Below the pieces are notes generated by a model. It saw nothing but the letters and a program-made list of their open reading frames with translations. It was not told the DNA's origin and ran no database searches. The position numbers and the translations under genes are program-made. This document shows, piece after piece, positions 1 to 8,430 of a stretch of 64,000 bases of DNA. Positions within the stretch are counted from its first letter, which is position 1. Each line of letters opens with the position of its first letter. The stretch is from Dryocola sp051297175 (GTDB lineage: Bacteria; Pseudomonadota; Gammaproteobacteria; Enterobacterales; Enterobacteriaceae). The stretch spans positions 2,418,001 through 2,482,000 of the forward strand of contig NZ_JBINNY010000001.1 in NCBI RefSeq assembly GCF_051297175.1, read 5' to 3'.

Positions 1-1
1 C

Positions 2-190
2 GGCATTGAAGACGCGCAGGCGGGGATTGCGGCGATTAACGGCTGCGGGATGGCTTCGGTCGGCATCGGCCCGCGGCTTGTCGACGCGGATCTGCTGCTG
101 CCTTCCACGGCGGAACTGAGCTGGCCGCTTCTGCAAAGGCTTAGCGCTAAGACAGGTTTAACGGGCCGCGCGCGGCCAGATAACGAATAA
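2..190 (+). CDS. ycjU: beta-phosphoglucomutase YcjU (3' end only)
   Basis: Open frame entering from the left edge and ending with TAA at 188-190; only the last 62 codons are present. The visible C-terminus contains the HAD-type segment GIEDAQAGIAAI, followed by ASVGIG and a LLLPST motif, closely resembling the end of E. coli YcjU. That enzyme interconverts beta-glucose 1-phosphate and glucose 6-phosphate downstream of the disaccharide phosphorylase YcjT. The stop lies 10 bp before ycjV, as expected for one operon. The catalytic N-terminal Asp motif lies outside the window, so activity cannot be judged. Confidence 0.8.
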   Translation, partial: GIEDAQAGIAAINGCGMASVGIGPRLVDADLLLPSTAELSWPLLQRLSAKTGLTGRARPDNE

Positions 191-200
191 GGGATAGACC

Positions 201-1274
201 ATGGCACAACTTTCGTTGCAGCACATTCAAAAGATCTATAACAATCAGGTTCACGTGGTGAAGGACTTCACCCTCGAAATCGAAGATAAAGAATTTATCG
301 TTTTCGTCGGGCCGTCGGGCTGCGGCAAGTCCACGACGCTGCGCATGATCGCCGGGCTTGAGGAAATAACCAGCGGTAAGCTTCTGATCGACGGCGTTTG
401 CATGAACGACGTGCCCGCCAAAGCGCGCGGCATTGCGATGGTGTTTCAGAACTACGCGCTCTATCCGCACATGTCCGTCTACGACAACATGGCGTTCGGG
501 CTCAAAATGCAGAAGCTCGATGCGAAGATCATCGACGAGCGCGTGCAGTGGGCCGCGTCGATTCTGGGGCTGAAAACCTATCTGGATCGCCGCCCGGCCG
601 CGTTATCCGGCGGGCAGCGTCAGCGCGTGGCGCTGGGGCGCGCGATCGTGCGCGAGGCTGGGGTATTCCTGATGGATGAACCGCTGTCCAACCTCGACGC
701 CCGGCTGCGCGTGCAGATGCGCGCGGAAATCAGCAAGCTGCATCAGAAGCTGAACACCACCATGATTTACGTCACCCACGATCAGACCGAGGCGATGACC
801 ATGGCGACGCGCATCGTGATCATGAAGGACGGCATCATACAGCAGGTTGGCGCGCCGAAAACGGTCTACAACCATCCGGCGAATATTTTCGTGGCGGGCT
901 TTATCGGCTCGCCTTCAATGAACTTTATTCGCGGCACCGTCGATAACGGCTATTTCATTACCGAAACGCTTAAGCTGCCGTTGCCCGAAGGGAAAATTGA
1001 GCCGCTGCGCGAATATCAGCATAGGCCGGTCATTCTGGGTATTCGTCCTGAGGATATTATTACGGATGAAACGGGAGAGGGCGTAGACGCGTATATTACC
1101 GTGGCCGAGCTAACCGGCGCAGAATTTATGCTTTATGTCACCGTCGGCGGGCACGAGCTGACCCTGCGCGCCAATTCCGACGTGGATTATCGTGCGGCGC
1201 AAAATATTAAAATAGCCTTCGATATGAACAAGAGTCACTTTTTTGATGCTGAAACTGAATTCGCGATTGAGTGA
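201..1274 (+). CDS. ycjV: sugar ABC transporter ATP-binding protein YcjV (MalK/UgpC type)
   Basis: A 357-residue ABC ATPase of the carbohydrate CUT1 (MalK/UgpC/MsmK) class. Walker A GPSGCGKST is at 37-45, signature LSGGQ at 135-139, Walker B VFLMDE at 155-160 and the H-loop His at 193; the C-terminal third is the regulatory OB-type domain typical of this class. It sits 10 bp behind ycjU and, by synteny with the E. coli ycjMNOPQRSTUV operon, should energise the YcjNOP permease for glucosides. From memory, the E. coli K-12 copy is a disrupted pseudogene; here the frame is full length with all motifs. Start supported by a GGGA ribosome site 8 bp upstream. Confidence 0.9.
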   Translation: MAQLSLQHIQKIYNNQVHVVKDFTLEIEDKEFIVFVGPSGCGKSTTLRMIAGLEEITSGKLLIDGVCMNDVPAKARGIAMVFQNYALYPHMSVYDNMAFGLKMQKLDAKIIDERVQWAASILGLKTYLDRRPAALSGGQRQRVALGRAIVREAGVFLMDEPLSNLDARLRVQMRAEISKLHQKLNTTMIYVTHDQTEAMTMATRIVIMKDGIIQQVGAPKTVYNHPANIFVAGFIGSPSMNFIRGTVDNGYFITETLKLPLPEGKIEPLREYQHRPVILGIRPEDIITDETGEGVDAYITVAELTGAEFMLYVTVGGHELTLRANSDVDYRAAQNIKIAFDMNKSHFFDAETEFAIE

Positions 1275-1348
1275 TATTTAACTGTACCCTGCCGGAGATT
1301 CTCGCCGGCATTCTTTCGTAAGCTGTTATTTTAACAAGGACCACCTTA

Positions 1349-2260
1349 ATGAAAAGACTGTTGCAATGCGCGGCGTTATTCGCCTGCGCTGGAGCCGCCT
1401 GCGCGCAGGCCGGGGAAGAGAAAAGCTGGCACTATAATATCGGTGCAATGTATGAAATAGAAAACGTCGAAGGGCAGGCGGACGATAAAGACGGTTTATA
1501 TGAACCTTCCGTCTATTTTAACGCCTCGTGGGGAGACTGGAGCATTGCACTGACCATGTATCAGGAAGGTGCCGCAGATTACGGTAACTTTACGCGCGGA
1601 ACCTATTTTAACCGTCCGGAAATGGATATTCGCTATCAGTTTTATGAGGCAGAAGGCGGCACCTTCGGCTTTACCTCCGGCGTTCGTAATTACGGCTACC
1701 ATTTTAAAAATGAAGACGGGTCCAACAACGGCACCGCCAATACCCAGCGCTATAAGTTCATGCCGGATTATTTAATTAAAATCAACGATGACTGGAGCTT
1801 TGGCGGCTGGCTGGCGTATTACCGCTTCGATAACGATCTTGATAAAACCGGCTATTCCGACAGCCGTGTTGAAACGGAAACCGGCGTCACCTGGCGAATC
1901 AACGAAACCTTCTCTCTGCGCGCCAATTACTATCTCGAACGTGGCTTTAATACCGACAGCGATAAAAACAACGGCGAGTTCTCAACGCAGGAGATGCGCA
2001 TCTATCTGCCGATTAATTTAGGCAATACTGTGCTGACGCCTTATACCCGCCTGGGTCTGGACCGCTGGAGCAACTGGGACTGGTCGGAGGATATCGACCG
2101 CGAGAACCATGACTATAATCGCCTGGGCCTGCTGTATGCCTATGATTTCAATAACGGCCTGTCGATGACGCTCGAATACGCCTATGAATGGGAGCATCAC
2201 GACGAGGGTGCGGATGATAAATTCCACTATGCGGGAATTGGCGTGAATTACGCTTTCTAA
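1349..2260 (+). CDS. ompG: outer-membrane porin OmpG
   Basis: A 303-residue protein (E. coli OmpG is 301) with a Sec signal peptide ending near ACAQA, then alternating beta-strand sequence finishing in a C-terminal Phe (GIGVNYAF), the usual outer-membrane insertion signal. Long stretches match my memory of E. coli OmpG, for example GAMYEIENVEG, VNYYLERGFN-type and GLDRWSNWDW segments. OmpG is a monomeric 14-strand porin with a wide pore for larger saccharides. It lies 74 bp behind ycjV with its own AAGGA ribosome site, consistent with co-expression with the ycj glucoside uptake operon. Convergent with ycjW. Confidence 0.93.
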   Translation: MKRLLQCAALFACAGAACAQAGEEKSWHYNIGAMYEIENVEGQADDKDGLYEPSVYFNASWGDWSIALTMYQEGAADYGNFTRGTYFNRPEMDIRYQFYEAEGGTFGFTSGVRNYGYHFKNEDGSNNGTANTQRYKFMPDYLIKINDDWSFGGWLAYYRFDNDLDKTGYSDSRVETETGVTWRINETFSLRANYYLERGFNTDSDKNNGEFSTQEMRIYLPINLGNTVLTPYTRLGLDRWSNWDWSEDIDRENHDYNRLGLLYAYDFNNGLSMTLEYAYEWEHHDEGADDKFHYAGIGVNYAF

Positions 2261-2273
2261 GTGAACCGTCCGT

Positions 2274-2300
2274 GTCGGGTGACGCCCGCGCTCACCCGAC
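2274..2300. repeat. palindromic repeat, GTCGGGT type
   Basis: Nine-base arms GTCGGGTGA (2274-2282) and TCACCCGAC (2292-2300) around a 9-base loop, between the convergent ends of ompG and ycjW. Same family as palindromes at 7707, 32847, 37389, 41124 and 53972. Probably a stem-loop acting on transcript ends in both directions. Confidence 0.75.
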
Positions 2301-2324
2301 TTAAAAGCTGATGCGTTTATTCGA

Positions 2325-3335
2325 TTAGCTAATCGAACCGTTCAGCGCAAGGGTGGTAGGAATAATCGTGCGCACCGGCGCTTTTTTCCCGGCGATTTTA
2401 TCGAACAGCAGCGCGCTGCCCACCGCGCCTAATTCCAGCGTCGGCACCTCAATTCCGCCCGGCGGCGGCGAAAGTAGAAAGCTCAGCATGTCGTTGCTGT
2501 AGCCAACAACCGAAAGCTGCTGCGGAATCGAAATGCCTTTTTCGTGGGCGATGCGGTAAAGGCTCATTATTTTTAGGCTGTCGGTGGCAAATATTGCATC
2601 AGGTAGGAATTCGCCGCTCAGCAGCTTATCGGCAGCCCGTAGCGCCGTTTCGTTGGTATAGCCGCCGTCAACAATCCACTCTTCGCGCGGGGTAATATTC
2701 CTTTCACGCAGGCAGTCCTTAAAACCGGCAAGCCGGTCGACAGACACGTGATAGTCCAGCGGCGCATGCAGGCAGGCTATATTTTTATGGCCGTTATTCA
2801 GCAGGCTTTGGGTTAAGGTGATGCTGTCACGGTAATTATCGGTATCCACTGAACACACGTGCTTAAAGTCGCCGTCCACTTTGCCAATCACCACCACCGG
2901 AATAGCATATTGGTCTAATTCTTCAAAGAATGACTCATCGGTCGGCGAGCTGAGCATAATAATGCCCTTGATCATCTTCTGCTTTATTTTACTGACGCAC
3001 TTTTGCAAATCTTCTTTACTGTTTTTGGATGTCTGCAAAATAACGTCAAAACCTTCCTGTTCGGCCCGCGCGGTAATGGCGTGCAGCACTTCAGAAAAGA
3101 ACGGATTTCCCGCCGTGGTTTTGGTGGAGCGGGTGGAGATAACCATAATGGCGTCAAAACCCGACGAGGTGAGCGCCCGCGCAAGTTTATTCGGCTGATA
3201 ATTAAGTTCTTCAATGGCCTTGAGTACCCGCTCGAGCGCTTCCGGGGAAATATTGGTTTGCTTATTCAACACCCGTGAAACGGTAGACTTAGAAACATTA
3301 GCCAAACGGGCAATATCGTAAATAGTCGGCGACAT
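2325..3335 (-). CDS. ycjW: LacI-family transcriptional regulator YcjW
   Basis: A 336-residue LacI/GalR repressor. The N-terminal helix-turn-helix reads IYDIARLANVSKSTVSRVLN, followed by the hinge helix YQPNKLARAL and a periplasmic-binding-like effector domain. The start is placed at the internal ATG (3333-3335): it begins MSPTIYDIAR as in relatives and has AGGACC upstream; an in-frame ATG 13 codons earlier has no ribosome site. Divergent from ycjX and convergent with ompG. In E. coli YcjW controls the ycj glucoside operon and has also been linked to hydrogen sulfide production (from memory). The effector is not deducible from sequence. Confidence 0.9.
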   Translation of the reverse strand: MSPTIYDIARLANVSKSTVSRVLNKQTNISPEALERVLKAIEELNYQPNKLARALTSSGFDAIMVISTRSTKTTAGNPFFSEVLHAITARAEQEGFDVILQTSKNSKEDLQKCVSKIKQKMIKGIIMLSSPTDESFFEELDQYAIPVVVIGKVDGDFKHVCSVDTDNYRDSITLTQSLLNNGHKNIACLHAPLDYHVSVDRLAGFKDCLRERNITPREEWIVDGGYTNETALRAADKLLSGEFLPDAIFATDSLKIMSLYRIAHEKGISIPQQLSVVGYSNDMLSFLLSPPPGGIEVPTLELGAVGSALLFDKIAGKKAPVRTIIPTTLALNGSIS

Positions 3336-3514
3336 GGCTGAACCGGTCCTGTTCTGTGCCAAAAGATAACGCATATTACTGTCTGATAAACTGACTGTCT
3401 ATTAAGGATGCTGCCGGGTAAATAGCGTGTAAAATTGCGCAATCCACTTTGATTTGCCAGAAATTAACCCCATTATTTCTTAATGCTCTTCAGAGCCAGG
3501 CAACCAGGACGCAC

Positions 3515-4912
3515 ATGAACAGAATCAAGAATGAACTGAATGCGCTTGTTAATCGCGGGGTGGACCGGCACCTGCGGCTCGCCGTCACCGGCCTTAGCCG
3601 CAGCGGCAAGACGGCCTTTATCACGGCGATGGTTAACCAACTTCTAAGCGTCAATAACGGCGCGCGCCTGCCGATGCTCGGCGCGGTGCGCGAAGAGCGG
3701 CTGCTCGGCGTGAAGCGCGTGCCGCAGCGCGACCTGGGCATCCAGCGTTTTACCTACGACGAAGGCCTGGCGCAGCTTTATGGCAATCCGCCAAGCTGGC
3801 CGACGCCGACGCGGGGCGTGAGCGAAATGCGCCTCGCGCTGCGCTATCGCTCCAACGATTCGCTGCTGCGCCATTTCAAAGATACCTCCACGCTGTACCT
3901 TGAGATCGTCGATTATCCGGGGGAGTGGCTGCTGGACCTGCCGATGCTGGCGCAGGATTATCTGAGCTGGTCCCGCCAGATGACGGGCCTGTTACAGGGT
4001 GACCGCGCGCAGTGGTCAGCCGAATGGCGCAGGCTGTGCGAAGGGCTTGACCCGTTAGCCCCGGCAGATGAAAACCGTCTCGCGGCGATTTCCGTGGCCT
4101 GGACGGACTATCTTCTGCGCTGCAAGCGTGAAGGCCTGCACTTTATTCAGCCGGGGCGCTTTGTGCTGCCGGGCGATATGGCCGGTGCGCCCGCACTGCA
4201 GTTTTTCCCGTGGCCGGACGTGGACGGCTTTGGCGAATCTAAACTTGCCCAGGCCGATAAATCCACCAACCTGGGCATGCTGCGTTCGCGCTTCGACTAC
4301 TACTGCGACAAGGTGGTGAAGGGCTTTTATAAAAATCACTTCCTGAAGTTTGACCGCCAGATAGTGCTGGTCGACTGTCTGCAGCCGCTCAACAGCGGGC
4401 CGCAGGCGTTCAACGATATGCGCCTCGCGCTGACGCAGCTGATGCAAAGCTTCCAGTACGGGCAGCGCACGCTGTTCCGCAGGCTGTTTTCGCCGGTTAT
4501 CGACAAGCTGCTGTTTGCCGCCACCAAGGCCGATCACGTTACCGTAGACCAGCACGCGAATATGGTTTCGCTCCTGCAACAGCTAGTGCAGGACGCATGG
4601 CAAAACGCCGCTTTTGAGGGCATCGACAGGGAGTGCATGGGCATCGCGTCGGTGCAGGCCACGCAGAGCGGGCTGGTTGACGTGCAGGGCGAGCAGATCC
4701 CCGCGCTGCGCGGCAATCGTTTAAGCGACGGCGCGCCGCTTACCGTTTATCCCGGCGAAGTTCCTGCGCGCCTGCCGGGCAGCGCGTTTTGGGAAAAGCA
4801 GGGCTTCCAGTTTGAGCAGTTCCGCCCGCAGATCATGGACGTTGACCGGCCGCTGCCGCATATCAGGCTTGATGCAGCGCTGGAATTTTTAATTGGGGAT
4901 AAATTGCGATGA
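3515..4912 (+). CDS. ycjX: YcjX-family P-loop protein (DUF463)
   Basis: A 465-residue protein, the same length as E. coli YcjX when started at ATG 3515 (CAGGAC just upstream); the longer frame from 3449 is not needed. A nucleotide-binding P-loop GLSRSGKT lies at 26-33 and a DYPGEWLLDLP segment resembles a switch/G3-like region of GTPases. In E. coli, ycjX and ycjF belong to the heat-shock and phage-shock-associated regulon and YcjX is a predicted ATPase/GTPase of unknown physiological role. Its stop overlaps the ycjF start by ATGA, so translation is coupled and the two proteins probably act together. Confidence 0.92.
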   Translation: MNRIKNELNALVNRGVDRHLRLAVTGLSRSGKTAFITAMVNQLLSVNNGARLPMLGAVREERLLGVKRVPQRDLGIQRFTYDEGLAQLYGNPPSWPTPTRGVSEMRLALRYRSNDSLLRHFKDTSTLYLEIVDYPGEWLLDLPMLAQDYLSWSRQMTGLLQGDRAQWSAEWRRLCEGLDPLAPADENRLAAISVAWTDYLLRCKREGLHFIQPGRFVLPGDMAGAPALQFFPWPDVDGFGESKLAQADKSTNLGMLRSRFDYYCDKVVKGFYKNHFLKFDRQIVLVDCLQPLNSGPQAFNDMRLALTQLMQSFQYGQRTLFRRLFSPVIDKLLFAATKADHVTVDQHANMVSLLQQLVQDAWQNAAFEGIDRECMGIASVQATQSGLVDVQGEQIPALRGNRLSDGAPLTVYPGEVPARLPGSAFWEKQGFQFEQFRPQIMDVDRPLPHIRLDAALEFLIGDKLR

Positions 4913-5973
4913 ACGAACCTTTAAAACCGCGTATCGACTTCGCACAGCCGCTGGACGTTGAAAAAGAGGTGGTTTACAAAACGGCGCACGCCTTTAGCGA
5001 GCCGGAAGCCGAAAAGTTTACCCCCGCGCTGACGGCGCTTGATGAGGCGGAAGAGGAGAGCCGGGCGGAGGCGGTCGTCGAGGCCGCGCTGCGCCCGAAA
5101 CGCAGCATCTGGCGGCGAATGGTCACCGCGGGCCTTGGGCTGTTTGGCATCAGCGTCGTGGCGCAGGGCATACAGTGGACGCACAACGCGTACATCACCC
5201 AGGACTGGATCGCGCTGGGCGGCGGTATCGCCGGTGGCCTGATCGTAGCCGCCGGGGTCGGGTCGATTGCCACCGAGTGGCGGCGGCTGTGGCGTTTACG
5301 GCAGCGTGCGGAAGAGCGCGACGAAGCGCGTGAACTGCTCAGCAGCCACAGCATGGGCAAGGGGCGAGCGTTTTGCGAGAAGCTGGCGCGGCAGGCCGGG
5401 CTTGACCAGGGCCACCCGGCGCTTCAACGCTGGTATGCTTCCATCCACGAAACGCAGAACGATCGCGAGGTTGTCGCCCTCTACGCCCAGCTTGTTCAGC
5501 CGGTGCTGGACGGCCAGGCGCGGCGTGAAATCAGCCGTTCCGCCGCCGAATCTACGCTGATGATAGCCGTCAGCCCGCTGGCGCTGGTGGACATGGCGTT
5601 TATCGCCTGGCGCAACCTGCGCCTGATTAACCGCATCGCCACGCTTTACGGCATCGAGCTTGGCTATTTCAGCCGCATCCGCCTGTTCCGCCTCGTGCTG
5701 CTGAATATCGCCTTTGCGGGCGCGAGCGAGCTGGTGCGCGAAGTGGGAATGGACTGGGTGGGGCAAGACATTGCCGCGCGCCTGTCAGCCCGCGCCGCGC
5801 AGGGCATAGGCGCGGGCCTGCTCACCGCGCGTCTGGGCATCAAGGCGATGGAGCTGTGCCGTCCGCTGCCGTGGCTGGAAGACGACAAGCCGCGCCTCGG
5901 CGATTTCCGCCGCCAGCTGTTGGTTCAGCTCAAGGAAACCATGAGCAAGAGCAAAACCAAGCCTTCGGCGTAA
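4909..5973 (+). CDS. ycjF: inner-membrane protein YcjF (UPF0283)
   Basis: A 354-residue protein (E. coli YcjF 353). It has an acidic cytoplasmic N-terminus, two closely spaced membrane segments at about 70-90 (VTAGLGLFGISVVAQGI) and 100-125 (ALGGGIAGGLIVAAGVG), and a long helical C-terminal domain with a further hydrophobic stretch near 220-230. The first codon overlaps the ycjX stop (ATGA, 4909-4912). Function is unknown; partnership with the YcjX P-loop protein is inferred from strict coupling. A 12-bp hairpin follows the stop. Confidence 0.9.
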   Translation: MNEPLKPRIDFAQPLDVEKEVVYKTAHAFSEPEAEKFTPALTALDEAEEESRAEAVVEAALRPKRSIWRRMVTAGLGLFGISVVAQGIQWTHNAYITQDWIALGGGIAGGLIVAAGVGSIATEWRRLWRLRQRAEERDEARELLSSHSMGKGRAFCEKLARQAGLDQGHPALQRWYASIHETQNDREVVALYAQLVQPVLDGQARREISRSAAESTLMIAVSPLALVDMAFIAWRNLRLINRIATLYGIELGYFSRIRLFRLVLLNIAFAGASELVREVGMDWVGQDIAARLSARAAQGIGAGLLTARLGIKAMELCRPLPWLEDDKPRLGDFRRQLLVQLKETMSKSKTKPSA

Positions 5974-5979
5974 CGCACC

Positions 5980-6017
5980 GGGCAATGCCGTGACCGTCAG
6001 GCTTTACGGCATTGCCC
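5980..6017 (+). terminator. stem-loop after ycjF
   Basis: Perfect 12-bp arms GGGCAATGCCGT (5980-5991) and ACGGCATTGCCC (6006-6017) with a 14-base loop directly after the ycjF stop. There is no strong T-run, so it may be an end-protecting hairpin rather than a classical intrinsic terminator. Confidence 0.6.
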
Positions 6018-6033
6018 CATTCAACCACTTATC

Positions 6034-6051
6034 TGTCAACTTTTCTTCACA
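6034..6051 (+). promoter_or_regulatory. TyrR box upstream of tyrR
   Basis: The 18-mer TGTCAACTTTTCTTCACA matches the TyrR operator consensus TGTAAA-N6-TTTACA at 10 of 12 defined positions. It lies 80 bp before the tyrR start, consistent with the known autoregulation of tyrR in E. coli. Binding is inferred from sequence only. Confidence 0.65.
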
Positions 6052-6131
6052 CATCTCTTCTGACCGGCAGGTATCTGGAGTATCATCACCCCACCCAATA
6101 TTTCCATTTACAGCGATGAAAGGTCACCTGC

Positions 6132-7694
6132 ATGCGTCTGGAAGTCTTTTGTGAAGACCGACTGGGTCTGACACGCGAATTACTCGATTTGTTAGTCCTG
6201 CGCGGTATTGATTTGCGGGGCATCGAAATCGACCCGATTGGGCTTATTTACCTGAATTTTTCCACGCTGGACTTCGACTCATTCAGCAGCCTGATGGCTG
6301 AGATCCGTCGAATCCCAGGCGTGAAGGACGTGCGCACGGTGCCGTGGATGCCGTCCGAGCGCGAACACCGCGCCCTGAGCGCGCTGCTCGAAGCGCTGCC
6401 AGAACCCGTGCTGTCGCTGGATATGAAGAGCAAAGTGGAGCTGGCGAACCCGGCAAGCTGCGCGCTGTTCGGCCAGGGTGAGGAAAAGCTGCGTAACCAC
6501 AACGCGGCAAGCCTGATTAACGGCTTCAACTTTATGCGCTGGCTGGAAGGCGCGCCGGCGGATTCGCATACCGAACACGTGGTGATCAACGGGCAAAACT
6601 TCCTGATGGAAATCACCCCGGTGCACCTGGACGGTGAGGACAGCCAGCCGATGCTGGTCGGCGCGGTCGTGATGCTGCGCTCAACGGTGCGCATGGGCCG
6701 CCAGCTGCAAAACATTACCCAGGCGGATACCAGCGCCTTCAGCCAGATTGTGGCGGTCAGCCCGAAAATGCGTCACGTCGTGGACCAGGCGCACAAGCTG
6801 GCGCTGCTCAACGCGCCGCTGCTGATCGTGGGCGATACCGGCACCGGTAAAGATCTGCTGGCCCACGCCTGCCACCTGAGCAGCCCGCGCGCGCAGAAGC
6901 CGTACCTTGCGCTGAACTGTGGCTCGATGCCGGATGACGTGGTGGAAAGCGAGCTGTTCGGCCACGCCGCGGGGGCCTATGCCAACGCGGTAGAGGGTAA
7001 AAAAGGCTTCTTCGAACAGGCCAACGGCGGTTCCGTGCTGCTGGACGAGATCGGCGAAATGTCGCCGCGCATGCAAACCAAACTGCTGCGCTTCTTAAAC
7101 GACGGCACCTTCCGCCGCGTCGGCGAAGAGCACGAGGTGCATGTCGATGTGCGCGTGATCTGCGCGACGCAGAAAAACCTCGTCGAGCTGGTGCAAAAGG
7201 GCGAGTTCCGCGAGGATCTCTATTATCGCCTGAACGTGCTGACGCTGAATCTGCCGCCGCTGCGCGATCGCCCGCAGGACATCATGCCGCTCACCGAGCT
7301 GTTTGTGGCGCGCTTTGCGGATGAGCAGGGCGTGCCGCGTCCGAAGCTGGCGAACGATCTCAGCAACGTGCTAACGCGCTACGGCTGGCCGGGCAACGTA
7401 CGCCAGTTAAAGAACGCGATCTACCGCGCGCTGACCCAGCTTGAAGGCTACGAGCTGCGCCCACAGGACATTCTGCTGCCTGATTTTGATACCGCGAGCC
7501 TGGCCGTGGGGGAAGAGGCGATGGAAGGGACGCTGGATGATATCTCGCGCCGTTTCGAACGTTCCGTGCTGACTCAGCTTTATCGCACCTATCCAAGCAC
7601 CCGCAAGCTGGCAAAACGCCTCGGCGTGTCGCATACGGCGATTGCTAATAAGCTGCGTGAATACGGGCTAAGCAACAGGAAGACGGAAGAGTAA
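6132..7694 (+). CDS. tyrR: TyrR, regulator of aromatic amino-acid biosynthesis and transport
   Basis: A 520-residue protein (E. coli 513): N-terminal ACT domain (LEVFCEDRLGLTRELLDLL), PAS domain at about 80-180, central AAA+ domain with Walker A GDTGTGKD and LLDEIGEMS, and a C-terminal Fis-type HTH (TRKLAKRLGVSHTAIANKL). The sigma54-contact loop GAFTGA is replaced by GAYANA, as expected for TyrR, which works on sigma70 promoters. It represses or activates aroF, tyrB, tyrP, mtr and others in response to Tyr, Phe and Trp. A TyrR box lies upstream. Convergent with tpx, separated by palindromic repeats. Confidence 0.97.
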   Translation: MRLEVFCEDRLGLTRELLDLLVLRGIDLRGIEIDPIGLIYLNFSTLDFDSFSSLMAEIRRIPGVKDVRTVPWMPSEREHRALSALLEALPEPVLSLDMKSKVELANPASCALFGQGEEKLRNHNAASLINGFNFMRWLEGAPADSHTEHVVINGQNFLMEITPVHLDGEDSQPMLVGAVVMLRSTVRMGRQLQNITQADTSAFSQIVAVSPKMRHVVDQAHKLALLNAPLLIVGDTGTGKDLLAHACHLSSPRAQKPYLALNCGSMPDDVVESELFGHAAGAYANAVEGKKGFFEQANGGSVLLDEIGEMSPRMQTKLLRFLNDGTFRRVGEEHEVHVDVRVICATQKNLVELVQKGEFREDLYYRLNVLTLNLPPLRDRPQDIMPLTELFVARFADEQGVPRPKLANDLSNVLTRYGWPGNVRQLKNAIYRALTQLEGYELRPQDILLPDFDTASLAVGEEAMEGTLDDISRRFERSVLTQLYRTYPSTRKLAKRLGVSHTAIANKLREYGLSNRKTEE

Positions 7695-7706
7695 TTTTTG
7701 GAAAAA

Positions 7707-7774
7707 GGCGGGTGGCGCAAACGCCACCCGCCCTACAATTCAGGTTGGTCGGGTAAGGCTAAGCCGCCGCCCGA
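7707..7774. repeat. palindromic repeats between tyrR and tpx
   Basis: A perfect 11-bp hairpin GGCGGGTGGCG/CGCCACCCGCC (7707-7717 and 7722-7732) is followed by a degenerate partner bounded by GTCGGG (7748) and CCCGAC (ending about 7774). They fill the 3' junction of two convergent genes and belong to the window-wide palindrome family. Confidence 0.7.
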
Positions 7775-7783
7775 CATCACATC

Positions 7784-8290
7784 TTAAGCCTTCAGGGCTT
7801 CCAGCGCGGCAGCGTAGTCCGGCTCGTTGGTGATTTCATTCACTAACTGGCTGAAGACTACTTCATCTTTCTCATTGATAACCACAACCGCACGGGCGGT
7901 CAGGCCTTTCAGCGCGCCTTCGGCGATGCCAACGCCGTAGTCGTTCTGGAACTCTGGGTTACGCAGAGTGGACAGGGTGATGACGTTGCTCAGGCCTTCT
8001 GCACCGCAGAAGCGGGACTGGGCAAACGGCAGGTCGGCGGAAACGCACAGAACAACGGTGTTATCCAGTTCGGTCGCCAGCTGGTTGAATTTACGTACCG
8101 ACGCGGCACAAACGCCGGTGTCGATGCTTGGGAAAATGTTCAGCACTTTACGTTTACCAGCGAACTGGCTCAGCGCAACATCAGAAAGGTCTTTGGCGAC
8201 CAGAGAGAAGGCGGCAGCTTTGCTGCCAGCCTGCGGGATCTGACCTGCAACGGCAACGGGGTTGCCCTGGAAATGAACGAGTTGTGACAT
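7784..8290 (-). CDS. tpx: thiol peroxidase Tpx
   Basis: A 168-residue atypical two-cysteine peroxiredoxin, identical in length to E. coli Tpx. The peroxidatic Cys61 lies in DTGVC, the resolving Cys95 in QSRFCG; Cys82 is also present as in the E. coli enzyme. It reduces organic hydroperoxides and hydrogen peroxide using thioredoxin. AGGAAG precedes the ATG by 7 bp. Divergent from ycjG, as in E. coli. Confidence 0.97.
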   Translation of the reverse strand: MSQLVHFQGNPVAVAGQIPQAGSKAAAFSLVAKDLSDVALSQFAGKRKVLNIFPSIDTGVCAASVRKFNQLATELDNTVVLCVSADLPFAQSRFCGAEGLSNVITLSTLRNPEFQNDYGVGIAEGALKGLTARAVVVINEKDEVVFSQLVNEITNEPDYAAALEALKA

Positions 8291-8430
8291 GTTTAATCTT
8301 CCTGTTTACATATAATTAACGCCGCCGACAGTGTATTCCAGGATTTAGCCGATGAATATAAAAAACTGAATCTGCACGCAAAAGTGTTGGCTCGCTATAC
8401 TGAGCAGACACCCATAACGACAGGTTAACC

